64,000 nucleotides of DNA. Source: Echiichthys vipera (Eukaryota; Chordata; Actinopteri; Perciformes; Trachinidae). The DNA is taken from positions 32,929,112 to 32,993,111 of the forward strand of contig OY829649.1 of assembly GCA_963691815.1 (NCBI GenBank), in the 5' to 3' direction. The position numbers and the translations under genes are program-made. Position 1 is the first letter of the stretch. Every line of letters starts with the position of its first letter. The notes under the pieces are model-generated. The model made no database searches and was not told the origin of the DNA. It saw only the letters and a program-made list of their open reading frames with translations. Shown piece by piece: positions 10,617 to 23,889 of this stretch.

Positions 10617-13285
10617 ATTTTATGCTCCGCCCCCTGAGGATCGAGCCACTGCTCGGCAGGAAATGACAAAGGCGCAGTTGCAGCGGGTAAAAAATGTGTA
10701 TAGTCTCAGCATATTCTCACATCCAACTCTGGGAATTAAGGGTTTTATTTCCATCTAACCAGAGTAAGAGATTATTGGGAAAAACTAACCAGGGTGTGTT
10801 TGGTGAGTTTTATTATTATAAGTTTTAATAAAGTGTGTTTTAAGATGAGTTCACAAGTTAATTAAGAGTCTTTGGTGAAAGAGAACTTGAAGTTAGAAGG
10901 TGTAGGGTTGTATTTTCTGTTTAATAAGGAAAATACGTGTAAGATAATTACATTTCTTGATATTTTATAAATTTATTTTGTTTATTTGCACGACTAAAAT
11001 AGCTAAGAGAGCTTGTGGATCGTAGCAAACTCGCCGCTCAGACACATCTCCCAACTGAATGGCATCACAGCACTAAATCCATAGCAGAGTTAGTCTCAAA
11101 GAAACCTAAAATTGTGCCGGTACGGCAACATTATGGATTCGTAGCTGACAAAAGAGGTGAAGGGAAAACCATAGATGAGTCAAAGTGTCTGCTGCACTCA
11201 TATTTCCCTCATGTATTTCTATGCTGCCTCTATATTATCTGATGTTTTGAGGCTTCTTCCTGATAATTGGTCAGAACTGCTGCTATTGTCTCTCAGTAAA
11301 TGACCTGTTTTTGTGCTTCTGTATTAAATATGGACTGTGAGCTTGTGTTGCGTATGTCTCTTGAGTCATCCAGACTTATTGTTCTCAATGCCGGGCCTCG
11401 GTTTGTAAACAGAAAGTGGCACAGCGGCGGCACAATAGCAGCTGGAGAAACAGTACATGAAATAATATACATTATACATCGAGATGACAGCTGCAGATAC
11501 ATCTGCAGATAGAGTGTGTGTGGCAGCGTGGCATTTAAATAGATGACTGACATGTGTGATGCATTACCTTACAGTACGCCAACAACGACAGAAGAAGCTG
11601 AACCTCTAACCCCAGATATGTTCGGACCGTACTCTATCTGCTCCACTACAGGGCTGCTGCACATGTTCCACTTAATTGAATCTGATAGCAAGTCTATTAT
11701 CATGTACAGTAAAGTCACTTTAGCTAACCTTGACATGAAAGCAGTTGCTCTGGATTCCTCCCAGTGGAATGAATCCGTTACTGGCCGTCCTTTTTGTCCC
11801 CGCTGTGCTAATATAATGAAGAACGAGTGTGACAATATTTTGACATTCATCTGTGTGGCTGTAATCAGCGCTGAATCAATATCTCATCTGTTATCATTTC
11901 AATGAACTCCCTCTCCAGAGAGGCTCGGTCTCCACTGCGACATCAGTCTTTTATCAAAGCGTTGGCATCCCCGGGTCTCCGTGCGCTGAATCCTGAGTTG
12001 ACAAAGATGCCCTCGGTGACACGTAAAGGGAAAATCATGCCTATGAATCACTTACGTATGAACTGGAATTAGGGAGCTAAACGCGGCAGGTTAAGTTCTA
12101 AGCCTTCGAGTCACATCCTCCCTCTATCTTTGCACTGATGACCATCCGGCTCTGCGGCAGCTCAGCTCCCTAAAATACCGCGGAGAGGCCAAGTCGGAGG
12201 CGGCAATTAAACGGCCATGCTTGGTTTCTTTATTTCCTGCAGAGATTACAGCAGGCATCTTTCAGATTTTCCTGTCCTCAGCGCTGACTCCCTTGACAGT
12301 AATTTAGATCACGCGTGTACAATATCCCCCTTTAAATCCTTTTCCCCCCGCCATCCTTAAAACAGGACCAGTCACGCAGGGGGTCACATGTCGGCTTATT
12401 TCGCATAGCTTGAACAAGCAGCAGACGGGTGTTTTCCAAGACACATGAGCTATTGGACACGATTTACGTAACTCCTTGCCAAGAAGCCGATGACAAAAGC
12501 CCCGACTTCTCTTAGAGCACTTCGGAGATTAAGTGCTCTCCGTGTCGGTGCCATGTTTATTCCCACATGTCGTGTATTGTTGAATGTATTGCCCTCACCG
12601 CGGTGTAGCTTTCGGCCTGCTCTGTGGTACTCTAGCACCAACGTGGAATTATTTCCTCAGTTAATTCTGTGGAAATGTTTCCACACCAGCATTTTTCCTG
12701 AATATTGCCAGGACAAGGACAAAGCAGAGGGATGAAACGAACCATTTATTCAATGCAAAGATAGTTTCCATCTTTCCTTCTGTGATCGTGTTCGAGAGAC
12801 GGAGATGTAAACCCAAATGCTCAAGCACTGGTGGGGGTGTAACATGCTCCTCTTGGCTAGATTGTCTTTCTTTATATTATGTCGTGACTCTTTTACATAT
12901 GCACATAATTAATTCTTCTCTCTCAATGCTGCGACCTCTTGCCCGAGGTAACTGAAAACCCAGACATTTCATCCCTGACACCCACGACAGCCTTTGCTTT
13001 AGCATATTCTTCCCCAACACACAACACACACTGCACTCTCCTCTCCTCTGCACTATTTTAGGGTCTATTACTAATATTGTTAATCTGCCTCTTATGAGCA
13101 GATTTGTCTTTTTCTCTAAGCTGATGCGGGATCAGCTTGACCTTTCAAGTTATGAATGAATACTCTGGGGACTTTAATGAGTCAGCACTTTAAGTTGGAG
13201 ACACTTAATGACTGATTTAGCGGAGAGCTTCAGTAGACGAGTGGCTTTGATGACCGCTGCTCTCATTCATCTGCTGAACGTATGC
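10617..13285. other. unique non-coding DNA
   Basis: No gene was recognised. Open frames at 11543-11905 (120 codons) and 11293-11553 overlap each other on both strands and match no family I know. A perfect 9-bp stem with an 8-nt loop lies at 12514-12539. Confidence 0.5.
12514..12539. other. short perfect hairpin
   Basis: AGAGCACTT pairs with AAGTGCTCT across an 8-nt loop (CGGAGATT). The arms are too short for a microRNA precursor, and a stem of this size can occur by chance in a window this long. No T-run follows. Confidence 0.4.
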
Positions 13286-13289
13286 TTAA

Positions 13290-13465
13290 AGGTTGAATCC
13301 GTAGAATCTTTATTAAAAGCTCTATTTTGAGGGGTACAGAGTGAAAATATTGCTTTTCCATAAAATTATATTTAGTCTGAATTCATATTTTAAAATGTTT
13401 TGACGGGTTGACGATGACTTTCTGTCTCGTTCTGTTTCCATGGTAGCAGCCAATAGCGTTGGATG
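13290..13465. mobile_element. TTAA inverted-repeat element, copy 2 (5' part only)
   Basis: It starts AGGTTGAATCCGTAGAATCT directly after TTAA (13286-13289). It follows copies 1 and 3 through the GTAGCAGCCAATAGCGTT block, then stops. The 3' half and right terminus are missing. Confidence 0.75.
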
Positions 13466-13854
13466 TTGGTCACAGTCTTAAAAGTATTGAAAAAGCATTG
13501 AATTTCACACTTTTTTTAAAAAGTTAGCACAAAAGTATTAAATTTCTTATACAAAGTATTGATTTCCTTTTTATTTTTACAAATGTCTTTTTTGTTGTTG
13601 AACGTACTGGGTAAATATTTTTGCAGTTTGCCTTTATTGATAGCCTACATTAAGCAAAAACAAAACAAACAAATAGCCCTTTCCGAATACTGGAAATGAA
13701 AACATACCCAACACAATGATATTTGAATATTTAGGTCCAGCACTGAATCTAACATGAGTATCTTTTTTTCAAGTATAAACAAATCACAATGTAAAAGAAA
13801 TAAGCTTTTCTAAATGCTGATTTAACATAAAATACAAAAAAATATGTATGCTTA
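13466..13854. other. AT-rich DNA, possible old repeat
   Basis: This stretch is rich in AAAAGTATTGAA/AAAGTATTGATT-like repeats, which suggests a decayed dispersed repeat. No gene was seen. Confidence 0.35.
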
Positions 13855-14004
13855 ATCAAATCAACCTTTATTTATTTTACTCTTTTCATACAGAAAGTAT
13901 CGCACAGTGCCAAGTTACAGAGACGTACAGAAAAAGAGAAACATCCAATAAAATCAGGAGAAGAAAGTTAAAAGAACCCTCCGACCCCCACAGTCATGCA
14001 CAGA

Positions 14005-14041
<37 letters not shown>

Positions 14042-14740
14042 ACACACAGACACACACACACACACACACACAGACACACACACTCACACCTACACAAACA
14101 CTAGCTGTCACTACAGAGACATGGCCGGGCAGCGAGACCTGAGGTACAGAGGAGGCTAGAGGAAGCTACCTTTGGGGGGGGGGCAACCACACCGGGAGAG
14201 ATCCCAGTCCAAGGTCACAGGGAGCACCGCCACAGAGACCCCCCCAACCCGGGCAGACAGGAGCCTCCGCACCAAGGTGCAGAGCCCTCTAGCCGCCCGG
14301 GCCGGAGCCGTCCACGGGACAGCACCCCCCGCGGCCAGACCAGAGACAACTCCCAATCCTTTAGGCCCCCTGAGGAAACACTGGAGATTAAAAACTGTTG
14401 CCTAACAGTAAAGGGTTAAAATATGGAGACTAAAACATAAAAGCACAGAGGCTAAGAACACGAGGGGCTAAAAGCATAAGAGCATAAGACATGAGGACAT
14501 AAAAATAAAAGCATGAAGGCTAAAACACGGAGATTAAAACAGTAAAAAAGGATAAAAAGTGCTCTGATTAGCACTTCCTCAAAGAAATCCATTAAATAAA
14601 AGCCTGGTTAAAAAAATGGGTCTTGAGCCTCTTTTTAAAAACCTCAGCAGTCTCCGCTATATCGTGATATTTATCGTTATCGGGATATGAAATGACCTTT
14701 AGCGTGATATGAGATTTTTGTCACATTGCCCACCCCTACT
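13855..14740 (-). mobile_element. composite retroelement-like repeat with CA microsatellite
   Basis: The features are AATCAAATCAACCTTTATTT at the left, a CA microsatellite, a GC-rich middle, and a low-complexity A-rich segment of the form (CTAAAACATAAAAGCA)-like units at about 14410-14550. Next comes a block (GGGTCTTGAGCCTCTTTTTA) that I recognise as a common fish interspersed-repeat sequence. The last part (ATATCGTGATATTTATCGTT, then GCCCACCCCTA) resembles the end of a different fish DNA element. The minus orientation is inferred from the AAACCTTTATTT end being a reversed 3' tail. Boundaries and family are uncertain. Confidence 0.5.
14006..14090. repeat. CA microsatellite
   Basis: A (CA)n run broken by several CAGA units. 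It creates an artefactual histidine/threonine-repeat open frame on the + strand. Confidence 0.97.
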
Positions 14741-14810
14741 AAGTGAACCCGTGAAACCTGGGAGTACCCCTCTGACAGCACGATATCCCATTTATGTGCT
14801 TTACCATTAT

Positions 14811-15152
14811 TATTCATTTATCTTCAACCGCTTATCCCGGGGTCGGGGTCGTGGGGGGTGCTGGAGCCGATCCCAGCTGACATCGGGCTTGAGGCGGGGT
14901 CCACCCTGGACAGGACGCCAGTCTATCACAGGACACATAGAGACGAACAGAGACAGACAACCATTCACACCTACGGGTGATTTAGAGTCATCAATGAACC
15001 GAACACCTGCACGTCTTTGGACTGTGGGAGGAAACCGGAGAACACCCACGCAGACACGGGGACAACATGCAAACTCCACACAGAAGGGCCCCAGCCGTGA
15101 TGCAAACCTGGAACATTCTCGCTGTGAGGCGACAGTGCTAACCACTATTAGC
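14811..15152 (-). mobile_element. SINE copy 4, near full length
   Basis: The reversed tail (TTCATTTATCTTCAACCGC) is followed by the complete body in reverse and ends in the reversed head (GAGGCGACAGTGCTAACCA). A small deletion lies in the GGTTCTCCGGGTT region. The 3' end contains CTTATCCCGGGGTCGGGG, the tail shared with the LINE. No clear target duplication was found. Confidence 0.9.
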
Positions 15153-15975
15153 CATAACGTATTCCCCGCTGAGCCCGTATCTCTCTGTGATTTGAATATG
15201 CTTTGCGAGGTGTTTGTGTAGGTAGCCACATGAAATGGCCCATTGCCTTGCTTTTATGTTAATGGCGCGAGTGATCATGATAATAGCTTTAATATTTGAA
15301 AATGGCGGTTGCCGTTGGGACCACCACAAGTGGCGTGCTAATTAGACGAGCTTCTTCTGAGCACCTCGTTTTGCACCTTTGACAGAGTTAGATAGGAATG
15401 TGTCAAGTGGAAATGAAATAGAGAACTGCTCATTAAAAGTGGACCCAGTCAAAGGGAACGTAACTACAGCACAACTAATTCACTCGAGGACTTAATGGAG
15501 GAGTTTATCGCGCGGCGTTCCCAACACGCATCTTCACTTTGGGTGCTTTTTAATCAGTCCTCCTGTAACTGTGAGGCTACGACAAGTGGATAAAACACTT
15601 CTGCTGCTTTTGGCAGGAAAAAAAAAGGTTTCAGCAAACAACATTGAAATGAACGCCACTTTAAATCTACCCGTGCAGATTTAAGGCATTGTTGATGGAG
15701 AGAGAGGAACATGAAGGCGAACAGAGCACATTTAATTACTCTGAGCATCCGCGTGGTGTAATAGCCGCCTGCTGTTCAAACAACCAGCCGAGCCTCTTCA
15801 GCCTCCCCGCAATGAAAGCTGCTGACGCTGCAGCTTTACTCCCCATCTATAGTTTCTGCCCTCAATCTTTCTTGATCAGGGACTTCAGAGAAAACTTGCA
15901 AAGTTATGCATTTTTTTTCAAAGCCTACAGCGAGAGCAGGAGGATAGCCCAGGATATTTCAACTAAATCTGACAG
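15153..15975. other. unique non-coding DNA
   Basis: No gene or repeat was recognised. The open frames overlap on opposite strands and look accidental. Confidence 0.5.
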
Positions 15976-15978
15976 TAA

Positions 15979-16568
15979 GGGCTTACTCACACTGTCCTTC
16001 CGCACCGCGACCCGGGCTTTAGGGTACTTGTCCCCCCTCCCTCTCCCCCCGCGCCCCAGCCCCGTTTGTACTCACACTGCCAGGGCCTCGGCCAATGCTT
16101 CTTGCTGTCCATATGCCATCACGCCGTAACACGGCACACGCATTGATCGCGTGTGTGTGGCTTTGTTTACAAATCTTTCCCCAGACCTCTGAGTTTTTGT
16201 GCGTCTTGTCGACTGTTTTTGAATCTTTTCATCCGACCAAATCTCAACCAAACCAACGTGAACCTTTCACCGCCATTGTTGTTGTTGTTAAATGTCCGCA
16301 CATGGTCCGTCCTTCTATTTACATGTCCGAACAGGCGGACATAACGCTACTGCCGTAGGGCTCGTGCTCGTGCTCGTACACGTGCGCACACTTATGCTCG
16401 TACATGTGCAAACGGCTCCGCTAAAGCCCACCTCTTTCAAGCGGGCCGTGGACGGCCCGCTGGCCGCAGTTATGCGCGGAGCGGGTGCACTGACACTGCT
16501 TAAAGGTACTAGGCTTTAGCTGAAAAACCGGTTTTGGCCCCGGCCAGAAGGACAGTGTGAGTGCGCCC
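15979..16568 (-). mobile_element. PIF/Harbinger-type element (copy B, SANT-deleted subfamily)
   Basis: The ends GGGCTTACTCACACTGTCC and GGACAGTGTGAGTGCGCCC are flanked by TAA at 15976-15978 and 16569-16571. Unlike copies A, C, D, E and G, it lacks the stretch encoding DAEVECLL, has a (GTT)n block at about 16275-16289, and carries the right-end variant CTGCTTAAAGGTACTAGGC. Copy F at 49686 shares all three traits, so B and F form a subfamily. Confidence 0.85.
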
Positions 16569-16571
16569 TAA

Positions 16572-19313
16572 ATGACCAGGAAGGAAAGAAGTGAGGCAGC
16601 AAAGAAGTGAGGCAGCAAATAACTTTTGCCTTTATCTGAATGGTAGCTCTGCTTTCTAGCTTGACAGATTGGAAAATGACTAATTTGTCCTAATTAGTTA
16701 AAAAGTGAACTGCTAGTTGTGACGTATGTTGCGATACAGCGGAGATAATGTATTGTTCCAGAGTACTTGAGTGTATTTTCAGATGATAACAGAATTATGT
16801 GGTAATGTGACATCGATGAAAGGCAGTTCTTCCTTTTAAGCGACCAGTCACCTAAAGGTAAGACAAGCCTAGATAACTGAAAAGCCACGTTTAAGATGTC
16901 CGACCTTGAAAAGTGGTCAAGAACATTCTAGATGGCTTTCAAAGTCAATTGAGTTTCCACCGAAGAGTTAGGTGAGTCCTTTTCCCAGCTCAATCTCCAA
17001 GGCTATTTTTATCCATCCGACTGACAGATCAAGTGGCACTGATCAGCACACCTGCTTCTCTGCGCTGAGGGGGAGAGGGAGCGAAAAACTGGAGCTCATA
17101 CATCAATGTGTCACCGGCCAGGACTGTCCAGCGGGCCCTCGGGGGCGAGCTCCCACCGCTAGGTCATGACTGGAGACCCACCCAAAATCTTACATCCAGC
17201 CTGGTCCGGCTAAAATGCCCCCATAAACCTCTCTAAATTTGAAGGTGGGTCAACCGTTAGTTGCTGGCTACAACAGCCATTTATTTTTAATAAGGATTTT
17301 GAAAATGATGGTCGACAGCTGTGCAATGCTGATGTAGTTTTGCTATATTCAAGCTCCTTTAAAAGTATTTCCACAACATTACCTCACAAACTTGTGCTGA
17401 GTTCTTTCCATCTGCCCTTCTCTCGAGTTGCTAAGAGATTTCAACCCCCCACGCTCTCAATCCCTCGGTTTGCTGGTACTAGAGAGTCCTCGAGAGTTGT
17501 CTGACATGCAGTATTTACGGTATAGCCTGTGTGTCTTCCTTGAAGGAGTGAGAGGAGCAGCCTGTCAAAGTACAGCGAGCATTTCGAGCGAGCCGTGATG
17601 GCCATTGAAACATGGGGCTTTTAGGCAGCGGCTGTTGGCCTCAGTGGCTGTTTGTGAAGAGTGATATGACAGTGGTAGTGCACAGGTCTGACAGATGGAG
17701 GACTTCTGACGCCATCCCTTGCTGGCCAGGTGAAGCCTTCTAATTGGGACTGCGGCAAAGAGACAGCGTTCCCAGACCTCCAGGGTCCTTGTCACACCTC
17801 GGCTGAGTGCTGATGGTACAAATGTTACGCTGTACAGGGAAAGACTGAACAACAAGGGCTTTTCAAAGCACTGCTTGTTACATTGCATTGCCAGAATACT
17901 GATGCCTGGTCCTGGGTGCAGCTTTTTAGTGCCTTAGCCTCAGAACCCCAGTGAGATCATATGACATCTTTTTAAATTGAGAATAATATGTCGGCCTCGA
18001 GGCTGCTGATACATCGCAAATGTTGCTAAAGTCTTTTTTCTCTTCTTCTCTTTCTATGTTCTCGTCACTGTGTCGTCATCCTCCGATCTGTCAATCAGGT
18101 GAGTATGCTTTCCTTTATGCAGTATTGCTGTTGACGTGTATTTCACAAGAGATGGAGTCTCGGTTAGCTGCTCGTACAAGACATTTAGGATAAAAATTTA
18201 ACAATTAGGTGAATCTCGTGGAGTTATTCAATTGTGCTGCCTGAGATGTGGAAGGGAAATCTTATTCATCTTGACATCTCATCACTCAGAACATTAGAAT
18301 AATGCAATTCATCGCTGTTAAAACTGCGGCACATGTGCCACTGACGGTACGTGAGCTTCCTCTTGTGGTATGCGAAGAGATCTCTTTTAAACATTTAATA
18401 TAGATATATATAATGCTATCAAAATACTACAACATCCCGAATAAAAATGCGTAAAATATGAGATATTTGAAATGGGATTCCTGCAGGGATGACGTATTTT
18501 TTAGTAGGCTAACCCAGAAGTTAGCATCGCCCTGGTTCCCTCGTCAAGAAGACAGAAATGGTGTTTTTCCATTGGATTTTGGATCATTGCAGAATAAGCT
18601 CCGTGGCTTAAGAGTTTATTATACTCCGATTCGTTTAGCAAGATAATTTTCACAAATGAACACCAATGTTTTGATTTTTGAAGCTTAAATGCATCACAGA
18701 GGTGAAAAGATAATTTTTGGCTATAAATGAACCACTCCACCCACTAGCTTCCGACTGACTTCACTAGTACACCACGATGATGTCTTTAGTCTCAATTAGC
18801 CACTTGTTAGCAATCGCCTTTTCAAGTTTCAAGATTCAGTGGGGAATTTGCTGACGTATGTTGTGCCGTAGATCAACAAATCCATGATTAGTTACGAGCT
18901 AAACTGTGATGGGAAGAAGTGAAGGTAGAATGAACAGTTTAAAAACACTGCAATGGGAACTATTGGGAGGGTAAGTGCTGATCAGGAGGAGAATATTTCC
19001 AGCAGTCCTGTTGAGACTGAATTGGATGACAATCAACTCTCAAGTGTTAGCGGCGACCAGTGAAGTGTCCGCAGCGCCTAATGAGGGACTGGCCCTTGCG
19101 GTGTGTGAGAGTTGTGTGGACGAGTTTAAGTGCCAGACTGAGTGCTAGCCCATTGTCCAGAGTGGCTGTGGCTGACAGTCAACAATAAATAATCCTGCCC
19201 GATCTGTCATGCGGTCGCCCCACGCTACTGTATTCTAATGTTGGTCATAGATACTTGGAGAGTCTAAAATGTTTGATATGATGTTTAAAAGATTTGCATC
19301 TTCGTTCTGTCAC
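16572..19313. other. unique non-coding DNA
   Basis: No exon or known repeat was recognised. An open frame on the minus strand at 17565-17888 (107 codons) has no recognisable domain. The sequence is moderately AT-rich with no obvious simple repeats. Confidence 0.5.
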
Positions 19314-19316
19314 TTA

Positions 19317-19901
19317 GGGCGTACTCACACTGTCCTTCTGCACCGCGCCCCGGGCTTTACTTGTCCCCCCTCCCTCTCACCCCGCACCCCAGGCCCGTTT
19401 GTACTCACACTACCTGGGCCTCGCGCAAATGCTTATTGCTGTCCATACGTCATCACGCCGTAACACGTCACATGCATTGATGACGTCATCGCGATGCGTC
19501 TCTTTGTTTACAAATCTTTCCGTGGACCTCAGAGTTTTTGTGCGTCTTGTCGACTGTTTTTAAATCTTTTCATCGACCAAATCTGCAGTAAACACTCCAC
19601 CTCCGCATCACACCAACGTGAACCTTTGGCCGCCATTGTTTTAAATGTCCGCGCATGGTCCCTCCTTCTTTTCTCTATGTCCCAACAGGCGCACAGGAAA
19701 TGACGTCAGAATCGCCGTAGGCGTCGTGCTCGTACATGTGCAAACGCGCTCTACAAAAGCCCACCTCTCTCATACGGGCCGTGGACGGTCAGCTGGCCGC
19801 AGTTATGCTCGGAGCGGTTGCACTCACACTGGTCAAACGCACGAGGCTTTAGCCGAAAAACCTGTTTTGGCCCGGTGCGGAAGGACAGTGTGAGTGCGCC
19901 C
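19317..19901 (-). mobile_element. PIF/Harbinger-type element (copy C)
   Basis: The ends GGGCGTACTCACACTGTCC and GGACAGTGTGAGTGCGCCC are flanked by TTA at 19314-19316 and 19902-19904. The decayed SANT-like frame is on the minus strand. The two subterminal motifs GTACTCACACTACCTGGG and GCACTCACACTGGTCAAACG are present. Confidence 0.87.
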
Positions 19902-19904
19902 TTA

Positions 19905-20640
19905 AACACAAACATGATACATGAACAAAGGCACGCTCTGGGTGATACTCTACAGTGGAAACCTCTGACTTGTCAGAACATAACAGCTAAAGTAAATCCC
20001 TCCACAACCACCCATTATGCACCCCCCCCCCCCCCCACCCTCCCTCCATTATACTGTTGACCGGTGGTTATTTGATCAGGGGTGTGCACGTTACTCTATG
20101 ACGGCAGCCACTGTCTGATTCCAGCGTGCATTCCCTTGTGATCAGATGAGGTCAAATTATCTGGTCACCTCTCGGCTGACCTGTTATACTTCCTCCGATA
20201 AAGCTCAGTGCGGACAGTTCTAAAAGCTCCCTGTGGTCGCCCTCCCCCCCTGTTGTTGTTGTTGCTGTGGCCATGATATAACGGCCCAATAATCAGTGCT
20301 ACCAAGCTGACCGAGAATATATTGCGAGGCAGCTGGCGGTGCCTTGGGAGAATCTGCTTTATAGAGGTGAGTACATTACATATTATTGAAAGAGTAGACA
20401 ACACACACCTCGAGGCTCGTCTGTTTGCGACAGACTTGGGAGGACGTATAAATGTGCTGGCGCATTATTCTTCAGCTTGAAGAGAATTTCCCCGTATAGT
20501 TTATTGAATATCGATCTTAAATCACCGTCGACTCTGTGTCCTCTCTCTGTCCCTGAAAGATGGAGCTTGAAACGTGCGGTTTAAGAGAGCTGCATATGTT
20601 GTTGTTCTGTGAAAGGGAAAACGCTGGTGCTTGTGAGGTC

Positions 20641-20689
<49 letters not shown>

Positions 20690-22224
20690 TTGGTTGACAG
20701 TATATTGTACCAAGTAGCGAAACTGTCACCGCTAACACTGGCACAGATTTCCGATTACTCTGAGAGAACGGAGCAGCACATTGGCTTTTTACTGCGCGGA
20801 GGATCGGGCTCATAGAGACGGTTTGATGAATGCCTTGACACATCTGTGACTATTATTTTAGAGCACTTCAGAAAAATCAATAGTGTTTGCTCCGGCTGCC
20901 CGAGGCAATGATACCCATGAATGCTTTATTTACCTCTTTATGCGTGAAGATTTGAAGCACTGTTCAGTGTTGACTAATGAATGAACTGCCCTGCCGAACA
21001 CTCCAGCTATGGTGCACAAGACTATCTAATCACCTCCAAATGTCACTCCGGCTGTCTCCCATTCATATTCCATTCACCCTCCACCTCATCAATAATAGGT
21101 AAGGAGTGAGCTCAGCTGGGGACGCGGCAGGGAGAATGCGTGTCCCTGTGCCCCTGCGAGGGCTCGCGGAGGCCTGGAGGCGAGGATGGTCACCAGCCTT
21201 GTCCCCCAGTTTCTCCGAGTTAATGAGGCAGATGTCAGTTAGGCCAAAGGAGCTCCGTGGTGCATTGAGTTTAGAAATCCAAGCCTAAATCAGGGCCCAC
21301 CTCTATAATTGGCACCTGATGTGTCGGATGAGCTCGTGCGCTGACATTCATTACACTTAATAATGCACTCTAGGCTCCATGCGCTCCTCTCTAACCAGCT
21401 GTCTGCTCACAACCTTAATGCCATTAGGCTTTAAAGCCGGGGTGTCAACCATCACTTTTGACACAAGTCCTCTGTGGTGGAGGAGCGTGCAGGAGCAAGC
21501 TATTTGTCCGCCAAGCTGTCCCGCCCGCCTGGCTGTCTGTCACTCCGCTGAGCTGGAGAGAGCCATGTTCAGGAAGAATGATCTCCTCCAGCCTGATGTA
21601 GATATACCCAGGGTACAGGCAGCACTTTCAGAAGAATGTAGGATTATGGCCGGCTGTCATATGGGCGGCATCAAGACAGCCTTATCTGGCGGGACCTCTC
21701 CCCATCATCAGGTGTGCTGCCTGTGAGCCATGCTGGCCACCGCTGCCAATCAGAGCCCAGTGGAACGATGTCAATGCCAGGACGCCGTCGCATATGCCCA
21801 ATCCTGAACACTCTGCTGGCAACAGTGGACCGGCCTGTCCTCTCCAATCAGGCTTGAGCTCCCCGGGTAGTGCTGCGTGTGCAGGAAGCGTGTCTGGGGA
21901 GAGCAATGCTCCTTCAGCTCAAGGATCGCAGGCCCTGCTCTATTGGAAAAAACACACACAACCGTCTCCGATTCTGCCCCTTACACACTTTCCCAGCAGG
22001 GCATGCAGAGGAGATTTGCAGATATTATACTCCTATCATTTTACCTGTAGCATGTTTCTTTTTTCCTGACCTGCCGTGTGCATAAAGCTTGTTTGTAGCT
22101 TCCTGCATAGTGTAGCCCTTAGAGACGGTGTAAAGTGGGATCTATAGAACATGTGTTATTGTGTTTTTAACCACCCAGCCAAATTTAAATGTACAAAAGT
22201 ATTCTATAATAAAAGATAAAATAG
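19905..22224. other. unique non-coding DNA with poly-C and GT tracts
   Basis: A run of 15 C lies at 20022-20036 and a GT microsatellite at 20643-20688. The 21100-21960 stretch is more GC-rich and open on both strands (21379-21726 plus; 21682-21906 minus). No splice-bounded frame or known domain was recognised there. Confidence 0.45.
20643..20688. repeat. GT microsatellite
   Basis: A perfect (TG)n run of about 23 units. Confidence 0.97.
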
Positions 22225-22480
22225 GCTCGGCAAGGTAAATTTATCCGTACAGCACAATTCAACAAGGTCATTGAAAGTGCGTTACATAAAACATTAAAAG
22301 CATTGGAAAGAAAATCATATAAAATTACATTTAAAAACATCGGAAAAAGACAAGTAAAGTATTAAACTTTTAAGAAAAGTGTTGGAAAACATATAAAATG
22401 ACATTTGAGCAATATAAGTAGAAGTTAATTAAAAGCATAATTGCCAATTAAGTGTCATTTTGAAGGCATGTAATGGAAGT
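22225..22480 (-). mobile_element. probable retroelement 3'-end repeat
   Basis: Contains TACAGCACAATTCAACAAGG and GTGCGTTACATAAAACATTA, close to a common fish interspersed repeat that has a TTTGTATAGCACATTTCA-like core and AAAGTGCTTTACAT. No coding part is present. Orientation and limits are inferred. Confidence 0.5.
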
Positions 22481-23880
22481 TACAGTGCAGTAGAGACAGT
22501 TTAAGAAATGATTTTGAATACTGAAAAACAAAAGGTTTCGATATCATAAAAACTAATCCGTGCTCTCTTCTCTGAACATTTTGCAACGTAAGAAACTAAA
22601 TTTATTGCAAGTACGTATACTGCAAGAAACAAACATTACAAACATTAAAAGAACATTGCAAATTAACTTTTTGTAATCAAGCCTTCTCTCCCATCCTCCC
22701 TGTGGTGGTGTCAAAAACCAGCCATTTAAATTATGCAAATGATATGCAGAGCACTAAACATGGCTGAAAGCTCCAGATTCAGTGAGAGACTGGAGACAGC
22801 CTGCCTCTTTATATATGCATGTCTGAAGGCAGCGTGAGGCCGCTCTGCAGCTGCACGGGCTGAAGCTTCAGACTCTGTCTGCGGAGTCTGACCAGACACT
22901 GATGCGTTGTCGACCTAATATCACTCACTGTATGAGACGCACTGGTGACGGCAGAAGGGAAGGATTTACAAAACAGGTGTTTGTAACTGTGTGCTTTTAC
23001 ACACATTACACACATTCACTGTGCTCCGAACAGGACATACCCCATACACGGTAACATATCAATGATAACAGCACATCGCTCATATGCCAAATAAGCTACT
23101 GGATAAAGATAAGCTTCTAACTAAACCCCCATTCATACATTCAGACTTAAAATAAGTCATTTGCACACATATTTTCCCCCCTAGCCCGTTTACTGGAGTC
23201 AGACTGGACTTCAGCCTTGTCTGGCATCATTTGCTGTGCGGTGCACAGGGGGGAGGAGCGATCATGGCCAGACCAAGCGCTCATGACTTGCCGCCCGACG
23301 TTCGGATGAATTTCTGACATGTCAGAGGTTTTGCTCGGTCAGGCTCTCACACAGATGAAGCAAAGCTAGGAGTCGGTTCCACACAGTTGATTCCTCACTG
23401 CACCTGCATGAAGTGAGAGAGGGACGTAAATAAAGTTGTTTAAAGCCAACTCTGGTGTCTCCCGCCGGCTGATCTTTACAGTGCAGTAATGTATCATGTT
23501 ACACGATTTCAGAGGTGCTAATTACTGTGACCCTCTGGTAATGGTACTGACATCTTTATTGACAATAATAACAAGACAAGTCCTCAGGGGCTGACGGGGT
23601 GTTTTAATTTCTATTTGACCTGTACACTGTGGGCACTGATGATGAGTTGGAATTAAACAACAAGATTTCCAAAAGCCTACAGTGTGTGCTCGGCTTAACT
23701 TTCTCGCTCTACCAACCGTGGCTGCTCTGCTCTGACTCTGGCTAGCTGCCAGACTGATTCATAAAGTGTAAACACTGAAACACCGCAGCGCTGCGCCGTC
23801 CCGAGAGAAATGTGGCGTTGTAACAAAGCGGTCTGATGTGTGTAGAGGTCTGTGGGGCCATGCTGTGGTAGCCTGGAGGA
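22481..23880. other. unique non-coding DNA
   Basis: No gene or repeat was recognised. The open frames are short and overlap on both strands. Confidence 0.45.
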
Positions 23881-23889
23881 CAAACCAAG

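Noticed and set aside
13848..14159. His/Thr-repeat open frame, also at 20517-20843 minus
   Set aside because: These are translations of CA/GT microsatellites.
21106..21960. GC-rich region with frames open on both strands
   Set aside because: I looked for a signal-peptide first exon of unc5d or another gene and found no ATG followed by a hydrophobic run and a donor.
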